Shown here: positions 6,759 to 12,715 of the stretch, in pieces
How positions within the stretch are numbered: position 1 is the stretch's first letter
Layout: each line of letters begins with the position of its first letter
Assembly (NCBI GenBank): GCA_002434595.1
Contig: DJKK01000234.1
Coordinates: forward strand, 6,684-19,398
Direction of reading: 5' to 3'
DNA length: 12,715 bases
From: Alphaproteobacteria bacterium UBA6544
GTDB lineage: Bacteria; Pseudomonadota; Alphaproteobacteria; UBA8366
Made by a program: the position numbers and the translations under genes
Notes under the pieces: model-generated
Told to the model about the DNA's origin: nothing
What the model saw: the letters and a program-made list of their open reading frames with translations, nothing else
Databases searched by the model: none

Positions 6759-7449
6759 GTTCAAAAAGTTGATGGAGCGGATGGTCTTCGCGCTCCAGCC
6801 ACGGAGACAATGTCTCCATTGTAATTCCGAATAGCTGGAAGAAATTGACTGGATCTTCGAGTTGAGAAAGTTTCCCTTCCTGGACCAGCATGATTGCCTG
6901 CAGCGGTGGTAGGCGCAGAGAATCGGAAACAAAATCTGGTAGATAATACACGTTTCTTCCATATAAGGAGAACGCTGCCAGCATAATGCCTGCGACTTCT
7001 GCTGCATGGCTGGCCGTCTCCAGCGAGAGGCGTGCCTGGTCGAAAATGAGTGTCCGCGTGGCGCCATTCACCAGCAAAGCGACGTAATGGCTATGCTTAC
7101 CGTCGCTGGTTATCTCAGTGTTGCGGTAGAAAACAATTGACTGAATATTGAGTAGGGCTGAGCGGTCGAAGGCCTCAAGGACCTGCCGGCTGGCGGTGTA
7201 GGTATCAAACGCGAAGGGGCGGTGCAGCTTGTGTAAGGATACAGAATCAAATTCACCGTCGTCTGTGAAGGTAATACCACCCTGACGAAGCGCCCGTTCG
7301 ATTGCTTCAAGCGTGCTGGCGCGTGGATCGCCAATACCGCGCTCAAAATTGTTTAATGTTGCCAATGAGATACCAGCTGATTTCGCCAATTCACTTTGAC
7401 GGATTCCAAGGAGTGCCCGTGCCGCTTTAAGCATATTCGGTATCAACAT
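6637..7449 (-). CDS. XRE-family helix-turn-helix protein of unknown function
   Basis: A 270-residue protein. Residues about 6-60 form an XRE-type helix-turn-helix (MLKAARALLGIRQSELAKSA, then ISLATLNNFERG, then DPRASTLEAIERAL), so it should bind DNA. Residues about 75-230 form a compact, probably globular region that I do not recognise; it has no membrane segment, enzyme motif or zinc site I can name. The last 40 residues or so are rich in Q, R, P and G, and are encoded antisense to the end of cinA. ATG 7449 was chosen over the TTG at 7488 because it follows a TATAAT box; an ATG at 7434 is also possible. No Shine-Dalgarno is seen. It interrupts the ratA/cinA neighbourhood and may regulate either flank or itself; its target is unknown. 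Confidence 0.8.
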   Translation of the reverse strand: MLIPNMLKAARALLGIRQSELAKSAGISLATLNNFERGIGDPRASTLEAIERALRQGGITFTDDGEFDSVSLHKLHRPFAFDTYTASRQVLEAFDRSALLNIQSIVFYRNTEITSDGKHSHYVALLVNGATRTLIFDQARLSLETASHAAEVAGIMLAAFSLYGRNVYYLPDFVSDSLRLPPLQAIMLVQEGKLSQLEDPVNFFQLFGITMETLSPWLEREDHPLHQLFELTGSRQLQSSAGAALQQLRRPGFPGDHRQKHTDERPEPGA

Positions 7450-7456
7450 GGTGCGA

Positions 7457-7462
7457 ATTATA
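7457..7462 (-). promoter_or_regulatory. Candidate -10 box (TATAAT) of the XRE gene
   Basis: A perfect TATAAT at 7462..7457 on the minus strand ends 8 bases before the ATG at 7449, so transcription would start at or next to that ATG and make a leaderless message. The best -35 match is TTGGCA at 7488..7483, but its spacer is about 20 bases, longer than usual. The lack of a Shine-Dalgarno before the ATG agrees with a leaderless start. Called by eye. Confidence 0.4.
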
Positions 7463-7537
7463 CCGTTATGAAGTAAATGGCCTGCCAATTACAATTAGAT
7501 TTTATGCCTAAAAAAGCCGATAAGAAACTAAATTTGG

Positions 7538-7558
7538 AAACAAAACCAGAAATTCTGG
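7538..7558 (-). terminator. Possible weak intrinsic terminator after ratA
   Basis: About 22 bases past the ratA stop on the minus strand, CCAGA-ATT-TCTGG (7558..7546) can form a 5-base-pair hairpin, followed at once by TTTTGTTT (7545..7538). Position and T-run fit the end of the pdh-lipA-ratA operon. The stem is short and only moderately GC-rich, so termination may be partial. The rest of the ratA-XRE gap (7450-7579) is AT-rich, with nothing else I can name beyond the -10 box. Confidence 0.4.
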
Positions 7559-7579
7559 ACCGCAACTGTCTCAGAACAT

Positions 7580-8014
7580 TCATGCCAGCTCAGCGGCTCT
7601 TTCCTCAAAGGCGGAAATCATTTTCCGCGCTGCCGCCTCGAAAACTGCACCGATCAGATTTTCGAGTAAAATAGAGCGGAACTCGAATTCGATCTCAAAT
7701 GTTACTCTTGTGCCGCCTTGCTCATCTGCCTCAAGAGACCAATTGCTCTGCATATGGCGGAACGGGCCAGAATGCTGGCTCGTCGCGACAGTCAGAGTGT
7801 CAGGGTCTGCCGTCACATGGCTGGTGAACTTCTCACGCAAGCTTCCATATCCAATACTCAAATCCGCGATCAGGGTACCGTCGTCGCGGCGTTTACGGAC
7901 CCTCGACGCCACACACCACGGCAGGAATTCATCGTAACGGTCTACGTCAACGACAATCTCATAAAGGTCATGTGCCGAAAACGGTAAATGCTTGGTTTCG
8001 CTGAAAGTGCGCAA
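7580..8014 (-). CDS. ratA: RatA/COQ10 START-domain protein
   Basis: A 144-residue single-domain protein of the polyketide cyclase/START fold (COQ10/RatA family). The family opening is clear: ETKHLPFSAHDLYEIVVDVD followed by RYDEFLPWC near 27-34, then the SIGYGSLREKFTSHV strands and the C-terminal helix FEAAARKMISAFEERA. Family members bind hydrophobic ligands; COQ10 homologues support ubiquinone use in respiration, while in E. coli RatA was reported as a ribosome-associated toxin, so the gene name should not be read as proof of toxicity. The start is a TTG at 8014; an in-frame TGA three codons upstream and the lack of an early ATG leave little choice. It lies 22 bases after lipA and ends the operon. 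This lipA-ratA neighbourhood is common in alphaproteobacteria. Confidence 0.9.
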   Translation of the reverse strand: MRTFSETKHLPFSAHDLYEIVVDVDRYDEFLPWCVASRVRKRRDDGTLIADLSIGYGSLREKFTSHVTADPDTLTVATSQHSGPFRHMQSNWSLEADEQGGTRVTFEIEFEFRSILLENLIGAVFEAAARKMISAFEERAAELA

Positions 8015-8036
8015 GGGCGGTCAATCTTGAAGCGGA

Positions 8037-8987
8037 CTATCCGGCAGCGGCGATTTTCGCTTCGCGGGCTGCCTGGAGGCGCTGGAAATCATCTCCTGCG
8101 TGATAGGAAGACCGCGTCAATGGTGACGCTGATACCATCAAAAAGCCTTTCCCGCGCGCCATTCGGGCGAGGCCTTCGAACTCGCCCGGCGGCACAAACC
8201 GCTCGATTGCCGCATGTTTCGGCGTCGGCTGAAGGTATTGGCCAATAGTCAGGAAATCGACTTCTGCTGCGCGCAGGTCGTCCATGACCTGGTGAATCTC
8301 ATCCCGGCTCTCGCCCAGGCCCGCCATCATGCCGGATTTCGTGAAAATAGCCGGGTCAATCTGCTTGACCTCGTGCAGTAACTGCAAACTGGTAAAATAG
8401 CGTGATCCTGGTCGAATGGTCGGATACAGGCGAGGTACGGTCTCAATATTGTGATTGAAAACGTCGGGTTTGGCTGTGGCTACGATTTCCGCAGCGCCCT
8501 CCTTCTGCATGAAATCGGGCGTTAAGACCTCGATGGTTGTCTCAGGCGCGCCTGTCCGAATGGCTGCAATAGTACGGGCGAAATGTTCGGCGCCACCGTC
8601 GGCCAAGTCATCGCGATCTACCGACGTCACAACGACATGGTTTAATCGCAGCCGGGCCACGGCATCAGCCACGCGCGCAGGTTCACCATGGTCAAGGTTC
8701 GTCGGTATCCCCGTCGCGACATTGCAAAACGCACAGGCCCGCGTACAGGTTTCACCCATAATCATGAATGTCGCGTGTTTCTTTGCCCAGCATTCGCCAA
8801 TATTGGGGCATCCCGCCTCTTCGCAGACGGTATGCAGTCTGTGATCATGAACAAGGTTTCGGGTCTCAAAATAGGTCTTTGATGTCGGCGCTTTGACGCG
8901 AATCCAGTCCGGCTTCCGCGGGGTCGGGTTGTTAGGCCGATTGCGCTTCTCGGGATGTCTCAGCTTCGCGGCTTCGTTTGTCAACAT
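8037..8987 (-). CDS. lipA: Lipoyl synthase (radical SAM)
   Basis: A 316-residue radical SAM enzyme that inserts two sulfur atoms into the protein-bound octanoyl group to form lipoyl cofactor. Both iron-sulfur clusters are encoded: the auxiliary cluster by CEEAGCPNIGEC (C55, C60, C66) and the SAM cluster by CTRACAFC (C81, C85, C88). The C-terminal RSSYHAGD (from R292) supplies the serine ligand of the auxiliary cluster. Length is typical. It lies 14 bases after lpd, placing the lipoylation enzyme in the same transcript as its likely substrate, the E2 subunit encoded by pdhC. The octanoyl transferase (lipB) is not in the window. The ribosome binding site is weak (GGCGGG), suggesting coupling to lpd. 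Confidence 0.97.
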   Translation of the reverse strand: MLTNEAAKLRHPEKRNRPNNPTPRKPDWIRVKAPTSKTYFETRNLVHDHRLHTVCEEAGCPNIGECWAKKHATFMIMGETCTRACAFCNVATGIPTNLDHGEPARVADAVARLRLNHVVVTSVDRDDLADGGAEHFARTIAAIRTGAPETTIEVLTPDFMQKEGAAEIVATAKPDVFNHNIETVPRLYPTIRPGSRYFTSLQLLHEVKQIDPAIFTKSGMMAGLGESRDEIHQVMDDLRAAEVDFLTIGQYLQPTPKHAAIERFVPPGEFEGLARMARGKGFLMVSASPLTRSSYHAGDDFQRLQAAREAKIAAAG

Positions 8988-9001
8988 GGAATGCCCGCCG
9001 T

Positions 9002-10414
9002 TCAGAAATGTATCGCCTTGCCGAAGGCGTCCAACACCGATTCATGCATCATTTCAGAGAGCGTCGGGTGTGGGAAGATGGTATGCATCAGCTCTCTTTC
9101 CGTCGTCTCCAGTGTCCGGGCAATCCCGTAGCCTTGGATAAGTTCCGTCACTTCGGCGCCGATCATGTGGGCGCCAAGCAACTCGCCGGTTTTTGCATCG
9201 AAAATGGTTTTTACTAGACCTTCAGGCTCGCCGAGTGCGATAGCCTTGCCATTACCCATAAACGGGAAACGTCCGACTTTCACGTCGTATCCCGCTTCCT
9301 TGGCCTTGGCTTCCGTCATGCCGACGGACGCGACTTGAGGAAGGCAGTAGGTGCAGCCGGGTACATTTAAGGTATCGAGCGGATGGACGTCCTTCTCGCC
9401 CTTGATCTTTTCGACGCAAATGATCCCTTCATGGCTCGCCTTGTGGGCGAGCCATGGTGGTCCCGTCACATCGCCGATAGCGTAAATTCCGGGCTCGCCA
9501 GTCTCGAGCCATTGATTGGTCTCTATATGCCCCCGGTCGACATTCACCTTCGTGCCGTCGATACCGATATCTTCAACATTACCAACGATACCAATGGCGA
9601 GGATGACGCGATCGACCGTGATTTCTTCGCTCTTCCCCCCCTGCTCAACCGTCGCGGTGACGGTATTGGCCGCTTTCTTAAGCGCCTTAACCTGTGCCCG
9701 GGTTCGAATCTGCATGCCGTCCTTCTCGAATGCCTTCTGCGCAAACGAAGAAATTTCCTCGTCCTCGACGGGCAGGATACGATCCATAACTTCGACAACC
9801 GTTACCTCAACGCCAAGGTTACGGTAGAAACTGGCGAATTCGATACCTATCGCCCCGGAGCCGACAACCAAGATCGACTTCGGCATGGTTTCGGGCACCA
9901 TAGCTTCCCTGTAAGTCCAGACAAGTTTTCCGTCCGGTTCCAGTCCCGGCAGGTAGCGCGCCCTGGCACCTGTCGCGAGGACAATATGCGGGGCTTCGAG
10001 GTCGGCCACCATTTTCCCTTCCTTCTCAACGGAAAGCTTCTTCGCACCGGCGGGACCGCCCGCGAGCTTTCCCCAACCGTCGAAGACTGTGACCTTGTTC
10101 TTTTCCAGGAGATGTCCGACACCGCCATTCAATTGAGCCGCGACTTTCCGCGACCGCTCCACGGCCTTCTTCAAATCGACTGAGGCGCCTTGGACAGTAA
10201 TGCCATAGGCGTCTGCGTGTTGGATATTGCGATAGACTTCTGCGGTACGCAGCAATGCCTTTGTCGGAATACAGCCCCAATTGAGGCAGATGCCACCCAA
10301 ATGGTTCGCTTCCACTAACGCGGCCTTCATGCCGAGTTGAGCGGCCCGGATGGCGGCGACATAACCGCCTGGCCCACCGCCGACAACGATAAGGTCGAAT
10401 TTCTGTTCGGCCAC
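9002..10414 (-). CDS. lpd: Dihydrolipoamide dehydrogenase (E3)
   Basis: A 470-residue flavoprotein that reoxidises dihydrolipoamide on E2 and reduces NAD+. The FAD-binding GGGPGGYVAA lies at 12-21, the redox disulfide in CLNWGCIPTK (C43, C48), the NAD-binding GSGAIG at 185-190, the second FAD contact in AIGDVTG, and the HPTLSE catalytic base (H449, E454) near the C-terminus. It has no N-terminal lipoyl domain. Placement after pdhC marks it as the pyruvate dehydrogenase E3, though E3 can be shared with other 2-oxoacid dehydrogenases. The start is a GTG at 10414, matching the family N-terminus and preceded by AGGGAGGT. It is 9 bases from the pdhC stop. Confidence 0.97.
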   Translation of the reverse strand: MAEQKFDLIVVGGGPGGYVAAIRAAQLGMKAALVEANHLGGICLNWGCIPTKALLRTAEVYRNIQHADAYGITVQGASVDLKKAVERSRKVAAQLNGGVGHLLEKNKVTVFDGWGKLAGGPAGAKKLSVEKEGKMVADLEAPHIVLATGARARYLPGLEPDGKLVWTYREAMVPETMPKSILVVGSGAIGIEFASFYRNLGVEVTVVEVMDRILPVEDEEISSFAQKAFEKDGMQIRTRAQVKALKKAANTVTATVEQGGKSEEITVDRVILAIGIVGNVEDIGIDGTKVNVDRGHIETNQWLETGEPGIYAIGDVTGPPWLAHKASHEGIICVEKIKGEKDVHPLDTLNVPGCTYCLPQVASVGMTEAKAKEAGYDVKVGRFPFMGNGKAIALGEPEGLVKTIFDAKTGELLGAHMIGAEVTELIQGYGIARTLETTERELMHTIFPHPTLSEMMHESVLDAFGKAIHF

Positions 10415-10417
10415 GGG

Positions 10418-10425
10418 ACCTCCCT
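10418..10425 (-). promoter_or_regulatory. Ribosome binding site of lpd, overlapping the pdhC stop
   Basis: AGGGAGGT on the minus strand lies 3 to 4 bases before the lpd GTG and supports that non-ATG start. The last two bases of the pdhC TAG stop are the first two of the Shine-Dalgarno, so a ribosome ending pdhC covers the lpd entry site, as expected for coupled translation of E2 and E3. Confidence 0.7.
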
Positions 10426-11746
10426 AGAGCAGCATATTGAGTGGGTCTTCGATCATCGTCTTGAAGGCACCCAGATATTCAGCACCGATCGCGCCGTCGA
10501 CGGCACGGTGATCGACCGATAGTGTGCAGGACATCACCGTTGCGACCGCAAGCGCCCCATCCTTCACAACGGGGCGTTGTTCACCCGCGCCCACCGCCAG
10601 AATGCATGCCTGTGGCGGGTTGATGACGGCGCAGAAATCCTTGATCCCGTACATCCCGAGATTCGAGATGCTGAAGGTTCCGCCTTGGTATTCCTCGGGT
10701 CCGAGCTTGCCGTCACGCGCGCGCGCGGATAGCTCCTTCATTTCGCTCGATATCGTCTCCATACCCTTGTTGTCTGCCTGCCGCACGACCGGCGTGATCA
10801 AACCGCCGTCGATCGCAACCGCGACAGCAATATCCGCGGATTTGTAAAGTTTCACGCCTTCATCGGTCCACGACGCGTTGGCCTTGGGCACCCGGCGGAG
10901 CGCGATTGCTGCGGCCTTGATCACAAGGTCGTTGACCGAAAGCTTGTAGGCGCCGTCTCCCTTCTCATTGAGCGTCTTGCGAAGTGCAAGGAGTTCATCG
11001 ATCTCGCAGTCGACGGTGAGATAGAAATGGGGGACTTGCTGTTTCGATTCAGTGAGACGGCGGGCGATCGTTTTGCGCATCGTCGAAAGCGCTTCAAGCT
11101 CGAATTCCGGCTCAAAGGGGAGTTTCTCGGCGGTCGTGGGAGCAGATGGTGCAACGGCAGGCGCTGCGGAGGCCGCAGCAGATGCGGCGGATGCGCCACC
11201 GGCAATCGCGGCTTCAACGTCGGCTTTGACAATCCTGCCGTTCGGACCCGTGCCGCTTACGCCAACTAGATCAAGACCCGCTTGAGACGCCATACGCCGC
11301 GCCAATGGACTGGCGATAATGCGCTCGCCCGATGCCGCCGGCTGAGGTGCCGGCGCTGCAGGGGTGGCCGGGGCCGCGACAGGTTGCGGCGCAGGTGCGC
11401 TTGCGGCAGGAGCTGCCAGTTCGGCGGCTGCCGGCGGGGTGCCGCCATTTCCGCCGGATTGGGCCGGCGAGACATCGACGCCGTCGAGCACTGAGTCGCC
11501 CTCACCTTCTTCCAGAAGAAGCGCGATGACATTGTTCACAGCGACGCCTTCGGTGCCTTCCGGCACCAAAATCTTACCAAGTTTGCCCTCTTCGACCGCT
11601 TCGATTTCCATCGTCGCCTTATCGGTCTCGATCTCGGCGATTACATCACCCGAATTTACTTCTTCACCCTCACCGACAAGCCATTTCGCCAATTTTCCTT
11701 CGGCCATCGTCGGAGACAGCGCGGGCATAAGTATTTTTACTGGCAT
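10424..11746 (-). CDS. pdhC: Dihydrolipoamide acetyltransferase (pyruvate dehydrogenase E2)
   Basis: A 440-residue E2 core subunit that takes the acetyl group from E1 on its lipoyl arm and passes it to CoA. Residues 1-80 are a single lipoyl domain with the lipoylated K43 in ETDKATME. An Ala/Pro-rich flexible linker follows (about 95-140), then the peripheral subunit-binding domain at about 144-180 (ASPLARRMA, then GTGPNGRIVKADV), a second Ala-rich linker, and the catalytic acetyltransferase domain from about 210 with DHRAVDG (H413, D417). The ATG at 11746 was chosen over an upstream start at 11779 inside pdhB because it has a strong GGGAGG and matches the family N-terminus (MPVKILMPALSPTM). 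It lies 17 bases after pdhB. Confidence 0.97.
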   Translation of the reverse strand: MPVKILMPALSPTMAEGKLAKWLVGEGEEVNSGDVIAEIETDKATMEIEAVEEGKLGKILVPEGTEGVAVNNVIALLLEEGEGDSVLDGVDVSPAQSGGNGGTPPAAAELAAPAASAPAPQPVAAPATPAAPAPQPAASGERIIASPLARRMASQAGLDLVGVSGTGPNGRIVKADVEAAIAGGASAASAAASAAPAVAPSAPTTAEKLPFEPEFELEALSTMRKTIARRLTESKQQVPHFYLTVDCEIDELLALRKTLNEKGDGAYKLSVNDLVIKAAAIALRRVPKANASWTDEGVKLYKSADIAVAVAIDGGLITPVVRQADNKGMETISSEMKELSARARDGKLGPEEYQGGTFSISNLGMYGIKDFCAVINPPQACILAVGAGEQRPVVKDGALAVATVMSCTLSVDHRAVDGAIGAEYLGAFKTMIEDPLNMLL

Positions 11747-11754
11747 TTTTCTTT

Positions 11755-11760
11755 CCTCCC
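11755..11760 (-). promoter_or_regulatory. Ribosome binding site of pdhC
   Basis: GGGAGG on the minus strand, 8 bases before the ATG at 11746. It decides the start of the E2 gene in favour of the MPVKILMPAL N-terminus rather than the start 33 bases upstream. Confidence 0.75.
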
Positions 11761-11763
11761 GCG

Positions 11764-12715
11764 CTACGAACGATAACAAACGTTCTTTGCGGCATCGACG
11801 ATGTCTCGTGTTTGCGGTAGCGCAAGCGCTTCCAGATTGGCTGCATAAGGCAGCGGCACATCTTTCGCACAGACCCGCGTCAACGGAGCGTCGAGCCAGT
11901 CGAATGCAGCTTCCATCATGACAGCGGCAAGCTCAGACCCAATTCCGGAAAACGGCCACCCTTCCTCACAGCTGACGATGCGGTTCGTTTTCTGGACGGA
12001 TTTGACAATCGTGTCCGTATCCAGAGGCCGAATGGTCCGAAGATCGATAACCTCGGCACTGACGCCATCGGCAGCAAGCGCATCCGCAGCTTCCATTGCT
12101 TTTCCGACCATGATCGAGAACGCGACCAATGTAACGTCGCTGCCCTCACGAACGACCTTCGCGCTACCAATCGGTACAATCCAGTCATCATCGACCGGCA
12201 CATCGAAGCTATTCCCGTAAACCAATTCGTTTTCCAGTACGAAGACCGGATTAGGATCACGAATCGCCGATTTCAGCAGTCCCTTCGCGTCAGCGGCCGT
12301 ATAGGGCGAGACGACTTTCAGCCCGGGACAATGTGCGTACCAACTTGCATAACATTGTGAGTGCTGTGCTCCAACGCGTGCGGCGGCTCCATTTGGGCCG
12401 CGAAAAACGATCGGACACCCCATCTGACCGCCGGACATATAAAGGGTCTTCGCCGCAGAATTGATGAGATGATCCATCGCTTGCATGGCGAAGTTAAAGG
12501 TCATGAATTCGACAATCGGCTTCAGTCCCATGAAGGCAGCACCGACGCCAAGGCCGGCGAATCCGTGCTCAGTGATCGGCGTGTCAATGACGCGGCGTTC
12601 GCCGAATTCCTCAAGCAATCCTTGGCTGACCTTGTAAGCACCCTGATATTGCGCGACCTCCTCGCCCATGAGGAAAACCGAATCTTCGCGGCGCATTTCC
12701 TCAGCCATGGCATCG
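11764..12715 (-). CDS. pdhB: Pyruvate dehydrogenase E1 subunit beta, partial (5' end cut by window edge)
   Basis: About 317 codons of the E1 beta subunit, which with E1 alpha and thiamine diphosphate decarboxylates pyruvate and acetylates the lipoyl arm of E2. The frame runs off the right edge: the codons before the first visible ATG (12708) read Asp-Ala, giving DAMAEEMRRED, an internal family sequence and not a start. Hallmarks include GEEVAQYQGAYKVSQGLL, DTPITEHGFAGLGVGAAFMG (with the glutamate that contacts thiamine diphosphate), FRGPNGAAARVGAQHSQ, and the C-terminal transketolase domain EVIDLRTIRPLD. In many alphaproteobacteria PdhB carries an extra N-terminal lipoyl domain; that part would lie beyond this window. 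A pdhA gene is expected upstream. Confidence 0.96.
   Translation of the reverse strand, partial: DAMAEEMRREDSVFLMGEEVAQYQGAYKVSQGLLEEFGERRVIDTPITEHGFAGLGVGAAFMGLKPIVEFMTFNFAMQAMDHLINSAAKTLYMSGGQMGCPIVFRGPNGAAARVGAQHSQCYASWYAHCPGLKVVSPYTAADAKGLLKSAIRDPNPVFVLENELVYGNSFDVPVDDDWIVPIGSAKVVREGSDVTLVAFSIMVGKAMEAADALAADGVSAEVIDLRTIRPLDTDTIVKSVQKTNRIVSCEEGWPFSGIGSELAAVMMEAAFDWLDAPLTRVCAKDVPLPYAANLEALALPQTRDIVDAAKNVCYRS

Noticed and set aside
7477..7674. Small plus-strand frame (65 codons, Lys-rich start) in the ratA-XRE gap
   Set aside because: Half of it is antisense to ratA, the Lys-rich part reflects AT-rich spacer DNA, and no ribosome binding site or homology is apparent.
7580..8014. ratA as half of a toxin-antitoxin pair with the XRE gene
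   Set aside because: The XRE protein is far larger than typical antitoxins, the genes are 130 bases apart with a possible terminator between, and RatA/COQ10 is a conserved housekeeping family in alphaproteobacteria.
9383..10183. Long plus-strand open frame (266 codons) opposite lpd
   Set aside because: It is fully antisense to the intact lpd gene, its translation resembles no family I know, and its length is explained by codon bias in the opposite frame.
11140..11460. Repetitive GC-rich GCC/GCG runs considered as a DNA repeat
   Set aside because: They are the Ala/Pro codons of the two flexible linkers of E2, expected for this protein.
11747..11779. Upstream start for pdhC inside pdhB (11 extra residues)
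   Set aside because: The extra residues are not part of the lipoyl domain family start, and the strong GGGAGG lies just before the ATG at 11746.
11364..11921. Plus-strand open frame (185 codons) opposite the pdhC linker and pdhB end
   Set aside because: It mirrors the Ala/Pro-rich GC-rich linker of E2 and the lipoyl domain; the Ala/Ser/Pro-rich product is a shadow.

Overview
The window looks like a chromosomal segment of an alphaproteobacterium. Evidence: the dusB(nifR3)-ntrB-ntrC-ntrY order, a fused ispD-ispF gene, an NtrC with an intact GAFTGA loop, a COQ10/RatA gene next to lipA, and a pyruvate dehydrogenase cluster with separate E1-beta, E2 and E3 genes. Protein style and gene order suggest a Rhodospirillales-like or neighbouring lineage, but the sequence alone does not fix the genus. 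Almost all of it is conserved housekeeping DNA with short gaps. No stretch above 300 bases lacks a gene, and I see no tRNA, rRNA, CRISPR array, insertion sequence or phage gene.

Layout. (1) Positions 1-4560, minus strand, read right to left: ypjD-like membrane protein, dusB, ntrB, ntrC, and the first 26 codons of a probable ntrY running off the left edge. This is the nitrogen two-component region. ntrB and ntrC are translationally coupled to dusB, while the 70-base ntrC-ntrY gap is AT-rich with repeated ATAATCG half-sites and two TATAAT boxes. (2) Positions 4613-6758, plus strand: ispDF (MEP isoprenoid pathway), pgpA (phosphatidylglycerol synthesis) and a single-domain cinA/pncC (NMN deamidation). 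Adjacent genes are joined by 4-base ATGA overlaps, so this is a tight three-gene operon that diverges from ypjD across only 52 bases. (3) Positions 6637-7449, minus strand: an unrecognised protein with an XRE-type helix-turn-helix at its N-terminus. Its 3' end runs 122 bases into cinA in the opposite direction. It has its own candidate -10 box and is the least explained gene here. (4) Positions 7580-12715, minus strand: pdhB (E1 beta, cut by the right edge), pdhC (E2), lpd (E3), lipA and ratA/coq10. These have gaps of 9 to 22 bases and look like one operon ending at a possible weak terminator near 7546-7558.

How the genes fit together: the right-hand operon makes the pyruvate dehydrogenase complex and the lipoyl synthase that finishes the lipoyl cofactor on E2, plus a START-fold protein linked to ubiquinone function. 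The middle operon supplies isoprenoid precursors, an anionic phospholipid and NAD salvage. The left operon senses nitrogen status and drives sigma-54 transcription.

I did not find a convincing previously undescribed system. The best leads are the orphan XRE-type regulator with its uncharacterised C-terminal region and antisense tail, the palindromic ntrC-ntrY spacer, and possible leaderless promoters at the XRE and ypjD genes.
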